A DNA stretch of 64,000 nucleotides. It comes from a virus. Position numbers and translations under genes: made by a program. Below, piece by piece: positions 1 to 7,771 of the stretch (within the stretch, counting starts at the first letter, position 1; each line of letters opens with the position of its first letter). The stretch is from IMG/VR virus record IMGVR_UViG_3300009008_000005, positions 62,001 to 126,000 of that record; one strand, written 5' to 3'. The notes beneath the pieces are model-generated. The model saw only the letters and a program-made list of their open reading frames with translations. It was not told where the DNA came from and made no database searches.

Positions 1-96
1 GCACTGCATGTGCAGTCCGTTCACCTATGGAGTATAGACCCCAAAGGTAGGGACAGGCAAGTCGTCGACAGTGTAATCAACGACCTGGAGAATACA

Positions 97-492
97 ATGG
101 GACCTAGAGAATTCCGAAGAATTCGGGCGGCTATCAGCCTCACACGAAAGCAACTTGCGGAGGTAACTGGACTTGCGTCGTCCACAATAGCTCGATATGA
201 ATCGGGCTCCTTTGCAATCCCACGGGGCATCGCACAAGCAGTCATGGCTCTTGAAGGAAAGGTGAATCCTCCTACAGAACGATGGGCAGTTCTGACTGAT
301 CACGAAATCTCCCAGGTGAATGAATCCGCTGGGTGGTACCGCCGTAAGAAGGGTTGGGTAGCTTACAAGTCCCAGGAGGATGCGGAGACGGCGCACGGCC
401 TGAAGGGTGGGAACGTCGTCCAGGTCATCGTAAGGAAGTGTATAGAAGAATCCATCTTCCGTGAACGGTGGGATACCCTGAAATTGGCGTAG
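97..492 (+). CDS. HTH (XRE/Cro-type) DNA-binding protein
   Basis: 131 residues. A Cro/C1-type helix-turn-helix lies at about residues 3-50 (LTRKQLAEVTG, then SSTIARYESG). The frame is open from a GTG at 10, but GGAG at 87-90 sits six bases before the ATG at 97, so I chose 97. The C-terminal half is unassigned. It is probably a transcription regulator and one candidate binder of the TATTTCG palindrome; that link is inference. Confidence 0.75.
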   Translation: MGPREFRRIRAAISLTRKQLAEVTGLASSTIARYESGSFAIPRGIAQAVMALEGKVNPPTERWAVLTDHEISQVNESAGWYRRKKGWVAYKSQEDAETAHGLKGGNVVQVIVRKCIEESIFRERWDTLKLA

Positions 493-607
493 GCCCGGCT
501 TAGAGCAGAGTGGGAATAAATGAAGACCTGGCCTGAAACGGCCAGAGGAAGAGGCCAGGCAGGAAGCCGGACCGGGGCCTACCATGAGTGTAAAGGGGGA
601 ATCAAAT

Positions 608-997
608 ATGAGTCAAGACGTAAGACACGTGCCGCTGCACTTTGTGATAGCGTCAGTGGTTTGGAATAGGCGTAGAGTTGCAAGAATAAAGCAAGCGACT
701 GTCTGCCGAGTTCTAGGGCTAGGACAGACGGGGTACTCGAAGTTCGAGCGGGGGCGGACTCAGCTCAATGCAACAAAGTTCTTCCTCCTAGACTACGTCC
801 TAGGTAGGGATCTGCACCGTGACATCTATACATTGCACCAGGAATTGATCGACAGAGGCTACTACATCACACCGAATGGTGACTGCACGAAAGGTGTAGA
901 GATAGAAGAGGTCCGAGCCATCGCTTCGGCTATGTCTTCTTCGCCGCAGCCTTCTTCTTCGGAGCAGCAACCTTCTTTGCCGCTGGCTTTGTCTTAG
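608..997 (+). CDS. HTH-like regulator
   Basis: 129 residues with an XRE-like segment (ARIKQATVCRVLGLGQTGYS) at about residues 25-45, so probably DNA binding. The frame opens at ATG 584, but a purine-rich AAAGGGGG site fits ATG 608. The last 23 codons (930-997) overlap the opposite-strand gene's Lys/Ala tail, so the true C-terminus is uncertain. Confidence 0.6.
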   Translation: MSQDVRHVPLHFVIASVVWNRRRVARIKQATVCRVLGLGQTGYSKFERGRTQLNATKFFLLDYVLGRDLHRDIYTLHQELIDRGYYITPNGDCTKGVEIEEVRAIASAMSSSPQPSSSEQQPSLPLALS

Positions 998-1250
998 GAA
1001 CGTCCAGCTTTGCCTGGGCTCTAAGTTCCTGGCTAAGGTTAGTGATCCTGTCGTCGATCTCTTGCATCACCTGTTTGATTGATCCTTCCTGTACCATGGA
1101 ATAGAAGTTGTCTGCCACCTCGATCCCTTTACTCGGTGGACCTAGATCCGTGGTGCAGTAGGTGGCCAGGTGCGAGCGAAGAGTAGACCAGACAGCCCTC
1201 TCATGCTGCAGTCCGATATGTTTGTTCAGGAGTTCTTGCAAGTTAGCCAT
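930..1250 (-). CDS. Small protein with lysine/alanine-rich histone-like tail
   Basis: 106 residues. The N-terminal 85 are helical and unassigned; the C-terminus is a histone-H1-like Lys/Ala/Pro tail (KKVAAPKKKAAAKKT), suggesting nucleic-acid binding. AGGA precedes the ATG at good spacing. Its 3' end converges on and overlaps the plus-strand HTH gene by 68 bp. Function unknown. Confidence 0.6.
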   Translation of the reverse strand: MANLQELLNKHIGLQHERAVWSTLRSHLATYCTTDLGPPSKGIEVADNFYSMVQEGSIKQVMQEIDDRITNLSQELRAQAKLDVPKTKPAAKKVAAPKKKAAAKKT

Positions 1251-1333
1251 AGTGTTTTCCTCAGCTGATGAGATCGCAATCTAGCACAACCTCCCTTCTA
1301 GTATCACCAAACCTTTGGGTAGAACGCAAGGCG

Positions 1334-1350
1334 GGAGTATAATATAGACC
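1334..1350 (+). promoter_or_regulatory. Promoter, TATAATA variant
   Basis: GTATAATATAGACC resembles the phage promoter motif and lies just upstream of the 1362 gene. Confidence 0.45.
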
Positions 1351-1361
1351 ACGGAGGAGCC

Positions 1362-1685
1362 ATGGAGAGCCCAGATTACTATATAACGATCAATGAAGCT
1401 GTGGCCTTGTACGGTGCCGACCCTAAAGCTATGAGGAGGGAGGCTACGAACCGTGGATGGGGCTACGTAAAATACAACGGGGCCCGGGTCGCCTTTGACC
1501 TCGATGAGTTCCAAGACTGGCTCTGGGGTATCGATGAAAAGACCATACGACGTACGGCCCCACGAGAGACCTGCCTATGCTGTGGTGGGAAGGCTAGGTA
1601 CAAGCGCAGATTTTGCTCTGCCTGTATCTATAAGATGCGTGAAGACTTCGCAGGATCCTTCGACGAGCACTCAGTGGCTATATGA
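1362..1685 (+). CDS. Small HTH-like/Zn-ribbon protein
   Basis: 107 residues. An excisionase-like N-terminus (INEAVALYGADPKAMRREA) is followed by a four-cysteine zinc ribbon (CLCC at about 71-74, CSAC at about 88-91). GGAGG is seven bases before the ATG. Probably DNA binding, exact role unknown. The stop lies directly before a TATTTCG palindrome. Confidence 0.7.
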   Translation: MESPDYYITINEAVALYGADPKAMRREATNRGWGYVKYNGARVAFDLDEFQDWLWGIDEKTIRRTAPRETCLCCGGKARYKRRFCSACIYKMREDFAGSFDEHSVAI

Positions 1686-1686
1686 G

Positions 1687-1701
1687 TATTTCGGTGAAAT
1701 A
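1687..1701. promoter_or_regulatory. Palindromic operator, copy 1
   Basis: TATTTCGGTGAAATA, between the Zn-ribbon gene and the acetyltransferase. One of ten copies in the window. Confidence 0.7.
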
Positions 1702-2190
1702 GTGGGCGGAATCAACAACAAGCTAGGCTGCGTGACTCTGACCGGGGACGGAACAGGACTGCACATCCCAGATAGCACCTTCTTGGACAACCGGGGTGGC
1801 CGAGCCAAGCTGATATCCATTGGGGATAACGTGACCTTCTCAACCGGAGTCATACTGCTCGTACACGACGCTATGGCGAAGCGTACCGGTGGGAACGTGA
1901 CCTACGGAAGGATCATCATAGAAGACCACGTTTCCATCTCCGCCCGAGTCACTGTCCTCCCCGCTACCAGGATTGGCCGTGGGTCTATTGCAGGTGCGGG
2001 GGCCGTAGTAACAGCTGGAACGGACATTCCTCCTGGTGAGGTATGGGCGGGCGTCCCGGCCAAGAAGATATGTACGATAGAAGAATTCGCCGCACGAAGG
2101 GGTGAGAGGAGGGAGCTGCCTAAGAACTGGCGGTCCCTTCCTTTTTACGGCATAGATCCGCTGGAACTCTGTAGGGCACCTAAGCCTTGA
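1702..2190 (+). CDS. Hexapeptide-repeat (left-handed beta-helix) acetyltransferase
   Basis: About 162 residues if the GTG at 1702 is used; the start is uncertain, and the frame is also open upstream inside the previous gene. Hexapeptide turns (IGDNVTFSTGVILL, IGRGSIAGAGAVVTAG) and the terminal VWAGVPAKKI are typical of maltose/galactoside-type acetyl-CoA O-acetyltransferases, which act on sugars. It overlaps, antisense, the last 350 bp of the QueC/glycosyltransferase frame; see findings. Confidence 0.8.
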   Translation: MGGINNKLGCVTLTGDGTGLHIPDSTFLDNRGGRAKLISIGDNVTFSTGVILLVHDAMAKRTGGNVTYGRIIIEDHVSISARVTVLPATRIGRGSIAGAGAVVTAGTDIPPGEVWAGVPAKKICTIEEFAARRGERRELPKNWRSLPFYGIDPLELCRAPKP

Positions 2191-3999
2191 AGGCTTCTGG
2201 GTCCGGGCCTGTCCAACGTACAGGAACTTCAGATCGTCGTCAATTGTGAAGTGGTAGCCTTCTACGTCGTCAGCCCAGTAGAACTTGCCTGCGTCTCCCT
2301 GGTCCCCAAACTCGCAGGTCTGGCTCTGCCTGACTACGATCCTATCGTGCTTCAAGAACCTTGGGACCTTCTCGTATCCATTCAAATACACATTGAGCTT
2401 GCCTACCTGAGGCAACATCTGTCTGACAACAACCTCAAGCTGTGCCTCCCTGCTGGGGATGGATGCGAGGGAGGCCGTCACCATGTTTCCACAGGACATC
2501 TCTTGTGCGCTCTCGTCCCCGAAGAATCCATCCACCAGATCTATGGTGGGAGGGAATCCTGCCCTATCTGGGTTTAGTAAAGACATGTTCTCTGCGTGCA
2601 GAACGTAAGACTCCTTCGAGCCCAGAAGCTTCAGATCCTTACCATAGAGGAGCTTACTCATCTGCCTACCAGCACCTGAGCTGCGTAGGTGTAACCGAGA
2701 GGGCTTGAACCAACTACCCGGAGGCTCCTGCAACTCCAACATCTCTTCTAGGAATGCATCCTGGAATAGGAATGCGTTGCAATCTAGCCAGCCGAGATCA
2801 TAGACAGGTCCCATGTCTTTAGCCTGGCCTGCCCCAGTCCACCTAACCTCATCCCAACTATTCGTTTTCAGTAGGAATAGGCAGATCTTCTTTGGGTCGT
2901 CTACATCCTCCCACAAGGCCGTTGTCCTCTTGAAGAAGTCCTGGCAGAGTTCGACATCGTCCTGCATGAAGTAGAAGTACCTAGCCTTGTACCTCCGCTT
3001 CGCCTCTAGGAAGATGTCCCGCAGGAAGCGTGTGTACCCACGCTTCCCATAGCGGTTCCGCATTGTTGTGAAGTCCCACCCATAACGAGAGGCAAGGGTC
3101 TTCACCTCGTGATAGGAAGCCTCGCTTGGATCCTCCCACACAGACACGTGAACCTTGTAACCCTTGGAGTCCCTTATGATGTCTCCGAGGACCTTCAGTA
3201 AACCAGGTTCCCTATTGTAGGTCGTGATGAGGACACAGATATCCTGTGCTGTGGCTGTGGCATGGTCTGCATCTGTCCAGCGACTGTAGGAACCTTCCCC
3301 CAAAGATGCGTATGGACGCTCTACTTCTGATAGGACTTCAAAGCTATGCCTACCGTTGCATGCAAAGCACCTGCCGCAAGGGGCACCGTCAGCGCCAGGA
3401 TGCCAGCAGCTCCATGTCTCCAGAAGGATACCGTCGTAACCTCCCTCTAAAGCATCGTCCCATATGTCCTGCTTCGTCTTACGGATCAGAGGAAAACGTA
3501 GGTCCTCGAAAATCGTGACAAGCTCACTCGCAGGAGCACTTACCCTGCAGTTCGAGCCTTCCCCTACCACATGGAAACGGAGCAACTCCTCTGCTCGTCC
3601 TCCCACCTCTATCCCAACTTCGATGGGTTCACCGTAGTGACGGGCGAACGAGCACAAGTACTTGTACTGCTCGCCTATACGCATGTGCCCCTCTGATCCT
3701 AGCTCCAGGGCTACGGCCTTCTCCTCGATATCAGCGTCCAGGATTAGGGGAGCATCGTCTTGCCCACGACCTACGAATAAGGTCGGATGTATACACTTAC
3801 CCGCTTTAGGGTGCCACCGCCCTAGCATAGAGCGGAGAAGATCCATAGAGCGGACTTCGACATCCCTACTCATACGTGTGTCGATCCTGTCCAGGACGTA
3901 AATCGGCTGTACGGTCTTACCTTCTAAGACTAGCTGGCACAACCTAGCCGTAGAATCAAAACCGCCTGTCCAGAATAGATTTACCCTACTTACTGACAT
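1840..3999 (-). CDS. QueC-like PP-loop domain fused to two glycosyltransferase domains, apparently truncated
   Basis: 719 codons. Residues 1-225 resemble 7-cyano-7-deazaguanine synthase: PP-loop TGGFDS (11-16) and Zn-binding Cys198/208/211/214. Residues about 255-490 are a GT-A glycosyltransferase (VLITTYNRE, then MQDDVE at 345-350). Residues about 505-600 start a second glycosyltransferase (GDAGKF, TIDDDLK). After residue 600 the frame is only the antisense of the acetyltransferase gene, so domain three looks cut off. Possible role: making or attaching a modified base or sugar on DNA or a surface glycan; this is inference. No other deazaguanine gene was seen nearby. Confidence 0.75.
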   Translation of the reverse strand: MSVSRVNLFWTGGFDSTARLCQLVLEGKTVQPIYVLDRIDTRMSRDVEVRSMDLLRSMLGRWHPKAGKCIHPTLFVGRGQDDAPLILDADIEEKAVALELGSEGHMRIGEQYKYLCSFARHYGEPIEVGIEVGGRAEELLRFHVVGEGSNCRVSAPASELVTIFEDLRFPLIRKTKQDIWDDALEGGYDGILLETWSCWHPGADGAPCGRCFACNGRHSFEVLSEVERPYASLGEGSYSRWTDADHATATAQDICVLITTYNREPGLLKVLGDIIRDSKGYKVHVSVWEDPSEASYHEVKTLASRYGWDFTTMRNRYGKRGYTRFLRDIFLEAKRRYKARYFYFMQDDVELCQDFFKRTTALWEDVDDPKKICLFLLKTNSWDEVRWTGAGQAKDMGPVYDLGWLDCNAFLFQDAFLEEMLELQEPPGSWFKPSRLHLRSSGAGRQMSKLLYGKDLKLLGSKESYVLHAENMSLLNPDRAGFPPTIDLVDGFFGDESAQEMSCGNMVTASLASIPSREAQLEVVVRQMLPQVGKLNVYLNGYEKVPRFLKHDRIVVRQSQTCEFGDQGDAGKFYWADDVEGYHFTIDDDLKFLYVGQARTQKPSRLRCPTEFQRIYAVKRKGPPVLRQLPPLTPSCGEFFYRTYLLGRDARPYLTRRNVRSSCYYGPRTCNRPTANPGSGEDSDSGGDGNVVFYDDPSVGHVPTGTLRHSVVYEQYDSG

Positions 4000-4102
4000 G
4001 ACTTTCTATGGGCACCCATGTGAGCTTACGCCCCCTGCTGACAAGGATGAATACGGTCGAAAACTTCTTGCACGTAATAACGGATCCAGGCTTGTGAGCC
4101 AT
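3986..4102 (-). CDS. Short ORF with open frame but no standard start upstream
   Basis: 38 residues from ATG 4102. The same frame stays open and protein-like up to about 4215, where GAGGAGG precedes it but no ATG/GTG/TTG follows. It overlaps the next gene's start by 14 bp. It may be a remnant, use a non-standard start, or extend the upstream gene by frameshift. Confidence 0.35.
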   Translation of the reverse strand: MAHKPGSVITCKKFSTVFILVSRGRKLTWVPIESHVSK

Positions 4103-4212
4103 GAAGAGCCACTTGTCCTCTACTAGCTGGGCTACCTTGCCCTCCTCTTTACGTAGGTCCGCCTGGACCTTGAGCTTCGTGGAAGATAGGAGGAGTACTC
4201 TGTAGCCCTCCT

Positions 4213-4404
4213 CTAATTGATAGGTAGGTACGACAGGACATCATCTACAGGCTCTCCCCAGGCCGACAGATCCTCTCCAGTAGAGGGCTTTTGATCGGAC
4301 ATCTGCTCTTCCAAATCACACAGGGAAGCCTGTATGTCCTGGACGAGTTTTACCATCATGCGGTCCTTCCGCATCAACGTGGGAATAACTAGCTTACGGA
4401 CCAT
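4213..4404 (-). CDS. Small unknown protein
   Basis: 63 residues from ATG 4404, after a G-rich ribosome site. The frame is open further upstream, but that crosses the divergent promoter/operator region. Acidic and helical, no recognised domain. Divergent from the 4517 gene. Confidence 0.5.
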   Translation of the reverse strand: MVRKLVIPTLMRKDRMMVKLVQDIQASLCDLEEQMSDQKPSTGEDLSAWGEPVDDVLSYLPIN

Positions 4405-4453
4405 GAATACCCCCGTCCGTAAAGTGTAGCACACCCCCTTTCGGGACACGTAG

Positions 4454-4468
4454 TATTTCGGTGAAATA
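4454..4468. promoter_or_regulatory. Palindromic operator, copy 2
   Basis: TATTTCGGTGAAATA, ending six bases before the ATAAGAA promoter core of the 4517 gene, so a bound protein could block that promoter. Confidence 0.75.
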
Positions 4469-4471
4469 GCT

Positions 4472-4488
4472 GGAATAAGAAGATTGGA
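4472..4488 (+). promoter_or_regulatory. Phage promoter
   Basis: GGAATAAGAAGATTGGA upstream of the 4517 gene, directly downstream of operator copy 2. Confidence 0.65.
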
Positions 4489-4516
4489 AAAGGAACCCCA
4501 TAACAAGGAGGGCTCA

Positions 4517-4939
4517 ATGCCTGAAGCTGTGTTCACCTACACCTGGAATGAAGACCTGCAGGTCTCCCTGGAATCCGTCACCGGGGTGGAACTCGAAGTC
4601 CCCCGTGCGCCGGATACCTCTGCGGAGGGCGTCGAGGTCCGCATCACGGCCTCCATCGCCACCATCAAGCTAGGCTGCGAGCCGATCCAGCACCCGAGCT
4701 TGGTGGTCGCTCGACTCAGCCGGGAGCCGATAGGCGTACCAGGGGAGGCCGGAGTGCTGATCTTCCGCCGCTCCGAGCGGGCGTGGACGATCAAGGGCTC
4801 TGCCTCGAACGGGTCCGACGTAGTCCTCTTCCTCCAGAAGATCGGCCGTCTGCCCCAGGGGGAGTTCTTCCTCCGCAAGAAGGGAGCCGTGCTGCCGACC
4901 GAGGAGCCGGTCCCGGCTGACGCCGCACCCACAATGTAG
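4517..4939 (+). CDS. Unknown protein, monocistronic cassette
   Basis: 140 residues, not recognised. Mixed alpha/beta composition with a Pro/Ala-rich acidic C-terminus. AAGGAGGG precedes ATG 4517. It has its own operator-linked promoter and ends at a strong terminator. Confidence 0.75.
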   Translation: MPEAVFTYTWNEDLQVSLESVTGVELEVPRAPDTSAEGVEVRITASIATIKLGCEPIQHPSLVVARLSREPIGVPGEAGVLIFRRSERAWTIKGSASNGSDVVLFLQKIGRLPQGEFFLRKKGAVLPTEEPVPADAAPTM

Positions 4940-4956
4940 AGAAGGTTGCGGGTAAA

Positions 4957-4983
4957 AGAAGGGGGCTGCGGCCCCCCTTCTTA
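4957..4983 (+). terminator. Rho-independent terminator
   Basis: AAGAAGGGGG...CCCCCTTCTT hairpin following the 4517 gene. Confidence 0.8.
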
Positions 4984-5053
4984 TGTATGACCGGAAGGTG
5001 AAGACTAGCCCCACAGAAAATCTACAACCTTCCGGAGGTGCAAATGCACCTAG

Positions 5054-5127
5054 TCGGGGCGACTGGATTCGAACCAGCGACTTCGAGTACCCAAAACTCG
5101 TGCGCTACCAGGCTGCGCTACGCCCCG
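5054..5127 (-). tRNA. tRNA-Pro (UGG)
   Basis: Full cloverleaf with acceptor CGGGGCG/CGCCCCG and loop TTTGGGT giving anticodon TGG. A73, no encoded CCA. It sits alone, away from the main array. Confidence 0.92.
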
Positions 5128-5130
5128 ATA

Positions 5131-5146
5131 CGGAACTATTATACCG
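5131..5146 (-). promoter_or_regulatory. Promoter for tRNA-Pro
   Basis: CCGGTATAATAGTTCCG on the minus strand, four bases upstream of the tRNA 5' end. Confidence 0.5.
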
Positions 5147-5154
5147 GCTTTTAC

Positions 5155-5173
5155 TGGAATAAGGATATTGTAA
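5155..5173 (+). promoter_or_regulatory. Phage promoter
   Basis: TGGAATAAGGATATTGTAAC, before the 5191 operon. Confidence 0.55.
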
Positions 5174-5190
5174 CAACCAGGAGGTGACAC

Positions 5191-5445
5191 ATGATTTGTA
5201 ACGTGGAGGCAACCAACGCTCAGGTCCAGGCCGTCATGGTCGGGGACGACAAGCACAAGGTTGCGACCTTGAAGAAGGGGGAGGGCCTTTGGACCGAGGC
5301 CGGAGCCCGGATCACCCGGACCGGGGTGACGCAGTGGAAGATCTACGGTCACGGTGGTGGCGACATCATGCTCCAGACCCTCGCCGGGATGGGACTTCTC
5401 CCGAGGAACAGCAAGGTGGCGAAAGTCATGGGAGGTGCGGAGTGA
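5191..5445 (+). CDS. Small unknown protein
   Basis: 84 residues, not recognised. AGGAGGTGA precedes the ATG. First gene of a three-gene unit (5191-5976) with GTGA/ATG overlaps and one terminator. Confidence 0.7.
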   Translation: MICNVEATNAQVQAVMVGDDKHKVATLKKGEGLWTEAGARITRTGVTQWKIYGHGGGDIMLQTLAGMGLLPRNSKVAKVMGGAE

Positions 5446-5759
5446 ACGTCTACTTCAAGATCCACATCCACCTGCGGGAGGGCGAGGAGATCACCTACAA
5501 GGAAGGCCAGGAGATGGCCAAGCACCTCATGGCAACACACAGGCTACCGCTCAAATCCGTACCCTCAGGGAACACGGAGGATGGCGTCCACGTAGAGAGC
5601 CACACCACCGAGGTCGAGGGCGACGACGACAAAGCCATGAAGATCGCTCTCGAAATCGCAACCACCATCCGGGACCACCTTGGCAAGCTGATCAAGGTCA
5701 CTCCCGTCATCGTCACAGAGAGATTCATTGGGTACGCAGACATCGGACCGGGGGAGTGA
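5442..5759 (+). CDS. Small unknown protein, GTG start
   Basis: 105 residues. The GTG overlaps the previous stop (GTGA) and follows GGGAGGTG. Alternating beta/helix pattern, no known motif. Confidence 0.7.
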   Translation: MNVYFKIHIHLREGEEITYKEGQEMAKHLMATHRLPLKSVPSGNTEDGVHVESHTTEVEGDDDKAMKIALEIATTIRDHLGKLIKVTPVIVTERFIGYADIGPGE

Positions 5760-5760
5760 G

Positions 5761-5976
5761 ATGACAGATCTTCTGGAGAAGGACCAGACCCTCGAAGAAG
5801 CGACCTGGTGGCCAGAAGTGCCTGAGGGTACCCCGGTGACAAAGCTCCCGCCCGGTGTCTACGTCGAGCGATGTGCCGTCGAGGAGGTCCTCGAAGAGGT
5901 CTTCAAGCCGCACAGGAAGCCCCGGATCCAACTCTCTGGTATCCTTGGGAGGGCGACACGAAGAGCGGGTAAGTGA
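5761..5976 (+). CDS. Small unknown protein
   Basis: 71 residues, acidic N-terminus and basic C-terminus, unassigned. The ATG is one base after the previous stop; GGGGGAG gives the ribosome site. Last gene before the 5981 terminator. Confidence 0.65.
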   Translation: MTDLLEKDQTLEEATWWPEVPEGTPVTKLPPGVYVERCAVEEVLEEVFKPHRKPRIQLSGILGRATRRAGK

Positions 5977-5980
5977 ACCT

Positions 5981-6004
5981 GAGGGCGGCTTTGCCGCCCT
6001 CTTT
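5981..6004 (+). terminator. Rho-independent terminator
   Basis: GAGGGCGG CTTT CCGCCCTC hairpin with a short T tract. Confidence 0.75.
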
Positions 6005-6028
6005 ACGTGCAAAAAACCTCCAGGTATG

Positions 6029-6050
6029 TGGGATAAGAAAATTGAACCCT
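6029..6050 (+). promoter_or_regulatory. Phage promoter
   Basis: GGGATAAGAAAATTGAACCC with upstream TGCAAAAAA. Confidence 0.7.
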
Positions 6051-6072
6051 ATCCTGTACCAGGAGGTACATC

Positions 6073-6297
6073 ATGCCAAGGATCCAAATCGTCCGATCCA
6101 CTGACTGGGTCGAAGCCCTTCCACATCCCGGACTCGGTCCGGAAGATATCCTCCTGCAGAAGGAGCACGGAAACGACGTGCCCGAAGTAGGGACCAGCTG
6201 GCGTCCGCCCACCGGGTGTCACGAGATGCTTCTGTCCTCCCCGGACAAGAAGCGGAAGAATCTGGACCAGTACGACGACAGCCCTGACGCCTGGTAG
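6073..6297 (+). CDS. Small unknown protein, monocistronic
   Basis: 74 residues, unassigned. AGGAGGTACATC precedes the ATG. Own promoter and terminator. Confidence 0.65.
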   Translation: MPRIQIVRSTDWVEALPHPGLGPEDILLQKEHGNDVPEVGTSWRPPTGCHEMLLSSPDKKRKNLDQYDDSPDAW

Positions 6298-6317
6298 GGT
6301 GTACGAGGGCCACACCT

Positions 6318-6341
6318 GGGAGCCCGTTCGGGCTCCTTTTT
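6318..6341 (+). terminator. Rho-independent terminator
   Basis: GGGAGCCC GTTC GGGCTCC then TTTTT. Confidence 0.85.
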
Positions 6342-6352
6342 AGCCCAAAATA

Positions 6353-6373
6353 TGGGATAAGAAGAGTGAACCC
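6353..6373 (+). promoter_or_regulatory. Phage promoter
   Basis: GGGATAAGAAGAGTGAACCC, twelve bases after the previous terminator. Drives the 6390-9708 operon. Confidence 0.75.
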
Positions 6374-6389
6374 TAGTATGGAGGTGAGT

Positions 6390-6695
6390 ATGTCTGGATA
6401 CGTTGAGATCATGCAGCTCGGCCAAGAGCCCGTCAAGCTACGACTGGGCATGGGTGTATCGACCGCCCTCGAAGCCTACGAGAAAATCATCGGGATCGAT
6501 GGGGACCACTACCTCCTGTACTCCAGGGGGCTGGACAACATGGTGCCGATCCACTGGGACGACGCCCGGACGTTCCACCTCGAAGACAAGGATCATCTCA
6601 TCATCATGGTGCGGATCATGGGCTACCCGGAGGACTCGGAGAAGTTCGGAAAGACTCCCGCTCTTCGCAGACGGGATAAGGAGGTGATGCCATGA
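6390..6695 (+). CDS. Beta-grasp/ubiquitin-like candidate 1
   Basis: 101 residues. The pattern (short strands, a helix after the second strand, then VPIHWDDA and DHLIIMVRIMG) resembles ThiS/MoaD/ubiquitin-like beta-grasp folds. It is clearly related to the next gene. GGAGGTGAGT precedes ATG 6390. Fold assignment is inference; there is no C-terminal GG. Confidence 0.6.
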   Translation: MSGYVEIMQLGQEPVKLRLGMGVSTALEAYEKIIGIDGDHYLLYSRGLDNMVPIHWDDARTFHLEDKDHLIIMVRIMGYPEDSEKFGKTPALRRRDKEVMP

Positions 6696-7033
6696 GCGGG
6701 GTAGTCAAAGTCTCGAAGATCGGGTGTCGCCCGATCAAGGTCGTGTGGAAACCGGGGATGACCGTCAGGGATGTCCTCCAGGCCATCCACGATGACCTCA
6801 ACCACCCCATGGACTACCACCTGGAGATCATGGGGCCGGACCGGGACAACCGGGGCCCCGTCCACTGGGACACGGTCGAAGAGCGGCCGGTGGTGGAGAA
6901 TGACCACCTGATCATCCATGGGCGCATGCTCGGGGATGGCCCCGGCGTCACGGAGTTCTACCGGAAGCAGGTCGAAAAGTACGGGCTCACCCCCGCACAG
7001 AAGGCAGACAGGAAGGGAGGGTACCATGCGTGA
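6692..7033 (+). CDS. Beta-grasp/ubiquitin-like candidate 2
   Basis: 113 residues, paralogue of the upstream gene (GPVHWDTV, DHLIIHGRMLG), with TVRDVLQAIHDD as the expected helix. A Gly-Gly sits five residues from the C-terminus (KGGYHA), as in ubiquitin-like precursors that need trimming; that reading is speculative. Overlaps the previous stop by four bases. Confidence 0.6.
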   Translation: MSGVVKVSKIGCRPIKVVWKPGMTVRDVLQAIHDDLNHPMDYHLEIMGPDRDNRGPVHWDTVEERPVVENDHLIIHGRMLGDGPGVTEFYRKQVEKYGLTPAQKADRKGGYHA

Positions 7034-7265
7034 GTTCAAGATCGGCTTCTTCCTCATGGTCACGGCAATGACCATCACGTTCATTCTCCTCAACGCCACC
7101 ACGGGACAACTTGTCCTGGTCACACTCCTCGCCTCCTTCCTCTTCGTTGTCAACCTCGCCACCGGAATGTCGCTCCTTGTGATCGGTGGGTACTCGGGGT
7201 GGGCCTTCGCAACTGTCGTCAGGGCGTTGTGGTTCATGCACACCCTCAACCCACCGGGGGTGTGA
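7026..7265 (+). CDS. Small membrane protein
   Basis: 79 residues with two hydrophobic segments (about 7-25 and 30-60). GGGAGGGTACC precedes the ATG. Probably an inner-membrane protein; role unknown. Confidence 0.65.
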   Translation: MREFKIGFFLMVTAMTITFILLNATTGQLVLVTLLASFLFVVNLATGMSLLVIGGYSGWAFATVVRALWFMHTLNPPGV

Positions 7266-7266
7266 C

Positions 7267-7503
7267 ATGGGACGAGCTGAATCCGACAAGAGCGGACACC
7301 ACTGGACCGGGTGGCTTCCGCTCAAGCGCCACGACCCACCGAAGGATTCTGGGTGGTACCTGGCTACCGTGGACCTGGGGACCGGCGAGAAGTACGTCGA
7401 GATCCTCTTCTACGACAAGGACCAGGACCTCTGGACGAGGGACAAGGCCAACCACAACGTCGTGGCCTGGTCCACGATCCCCCCAACCTGGAAGGAGTTG
7501 TGA
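7267..7503 (+). CDS. DUF551-like small protein
   Basis: 78 residues. W-x-PL at the start, then GWYLAT, LFYDKDQDLW and VVAWSTIPP match the layout of DUF551-type phage proteins of unknown role. Paralogous to the next gene. Confidence 0.6.
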   Translation: MGRAESDKSGHHWTGWLPLKRHDPPKDSGWYLATVDLGTGEKYVEILFYDKDQDLWTRDKANHNVVAWSTIPPTWKEL

Positions 7504-7504
7504 T

Positions 7505-7771
7505 ATGGGCAAGCCAGTACAAGTGAAGCTCTACCCGCTCAGCGGTCCCCCCAAGAAGAGGAAGCGTCCCTTCAAGTGGTTCACTGGTGAGAATCCTACC
7601 AAGAGCGGTGAGTACCTCGTGACGTTCTTGAACCGAGACGGGAGCCGTGAAACCACGTCCGACTGGTTCAGCACCGAAGAAAACATTTGGGACAGCGAAG
7701 GGTACCCATGGAAAGTAATCGCCTGGGCCCCGCTCCCCGCACCATACCGTGGGAAAGGAGTGATCGGATGA
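7505..7771 (+). CDS. DUF551-like small protein, paralogue
   Basis: 88 residues: a basic leader, then SGEYLVTF, DWFSTEENIW and VIAWAPLP, the same pattern as the gene upstream. A tandem duplicate; function unknown. Confidence 0.6.
   Translation: MGKPVQVKLYPLSGPPKKRKRPFKWFTGENPTKSGEYLVTFLNRDGSRETTSDWFSTEENIWDSEGYPWKVIAWAPLPAPYRGKGVIG

Noticed and set aside
1840-2200. Last 120 residues of the QueC/glycosyltransferase frame as a real domain
   Set aside because: They are the antisense of a well-supported acetyltransferase and look compositionally random.
1840-3999. A full queuosine/deazaguanine pathway
   Set aside because: Only a QueC-like domain is present; no QueD, QueE, FolE or DpdA-like gene was seen in the window.
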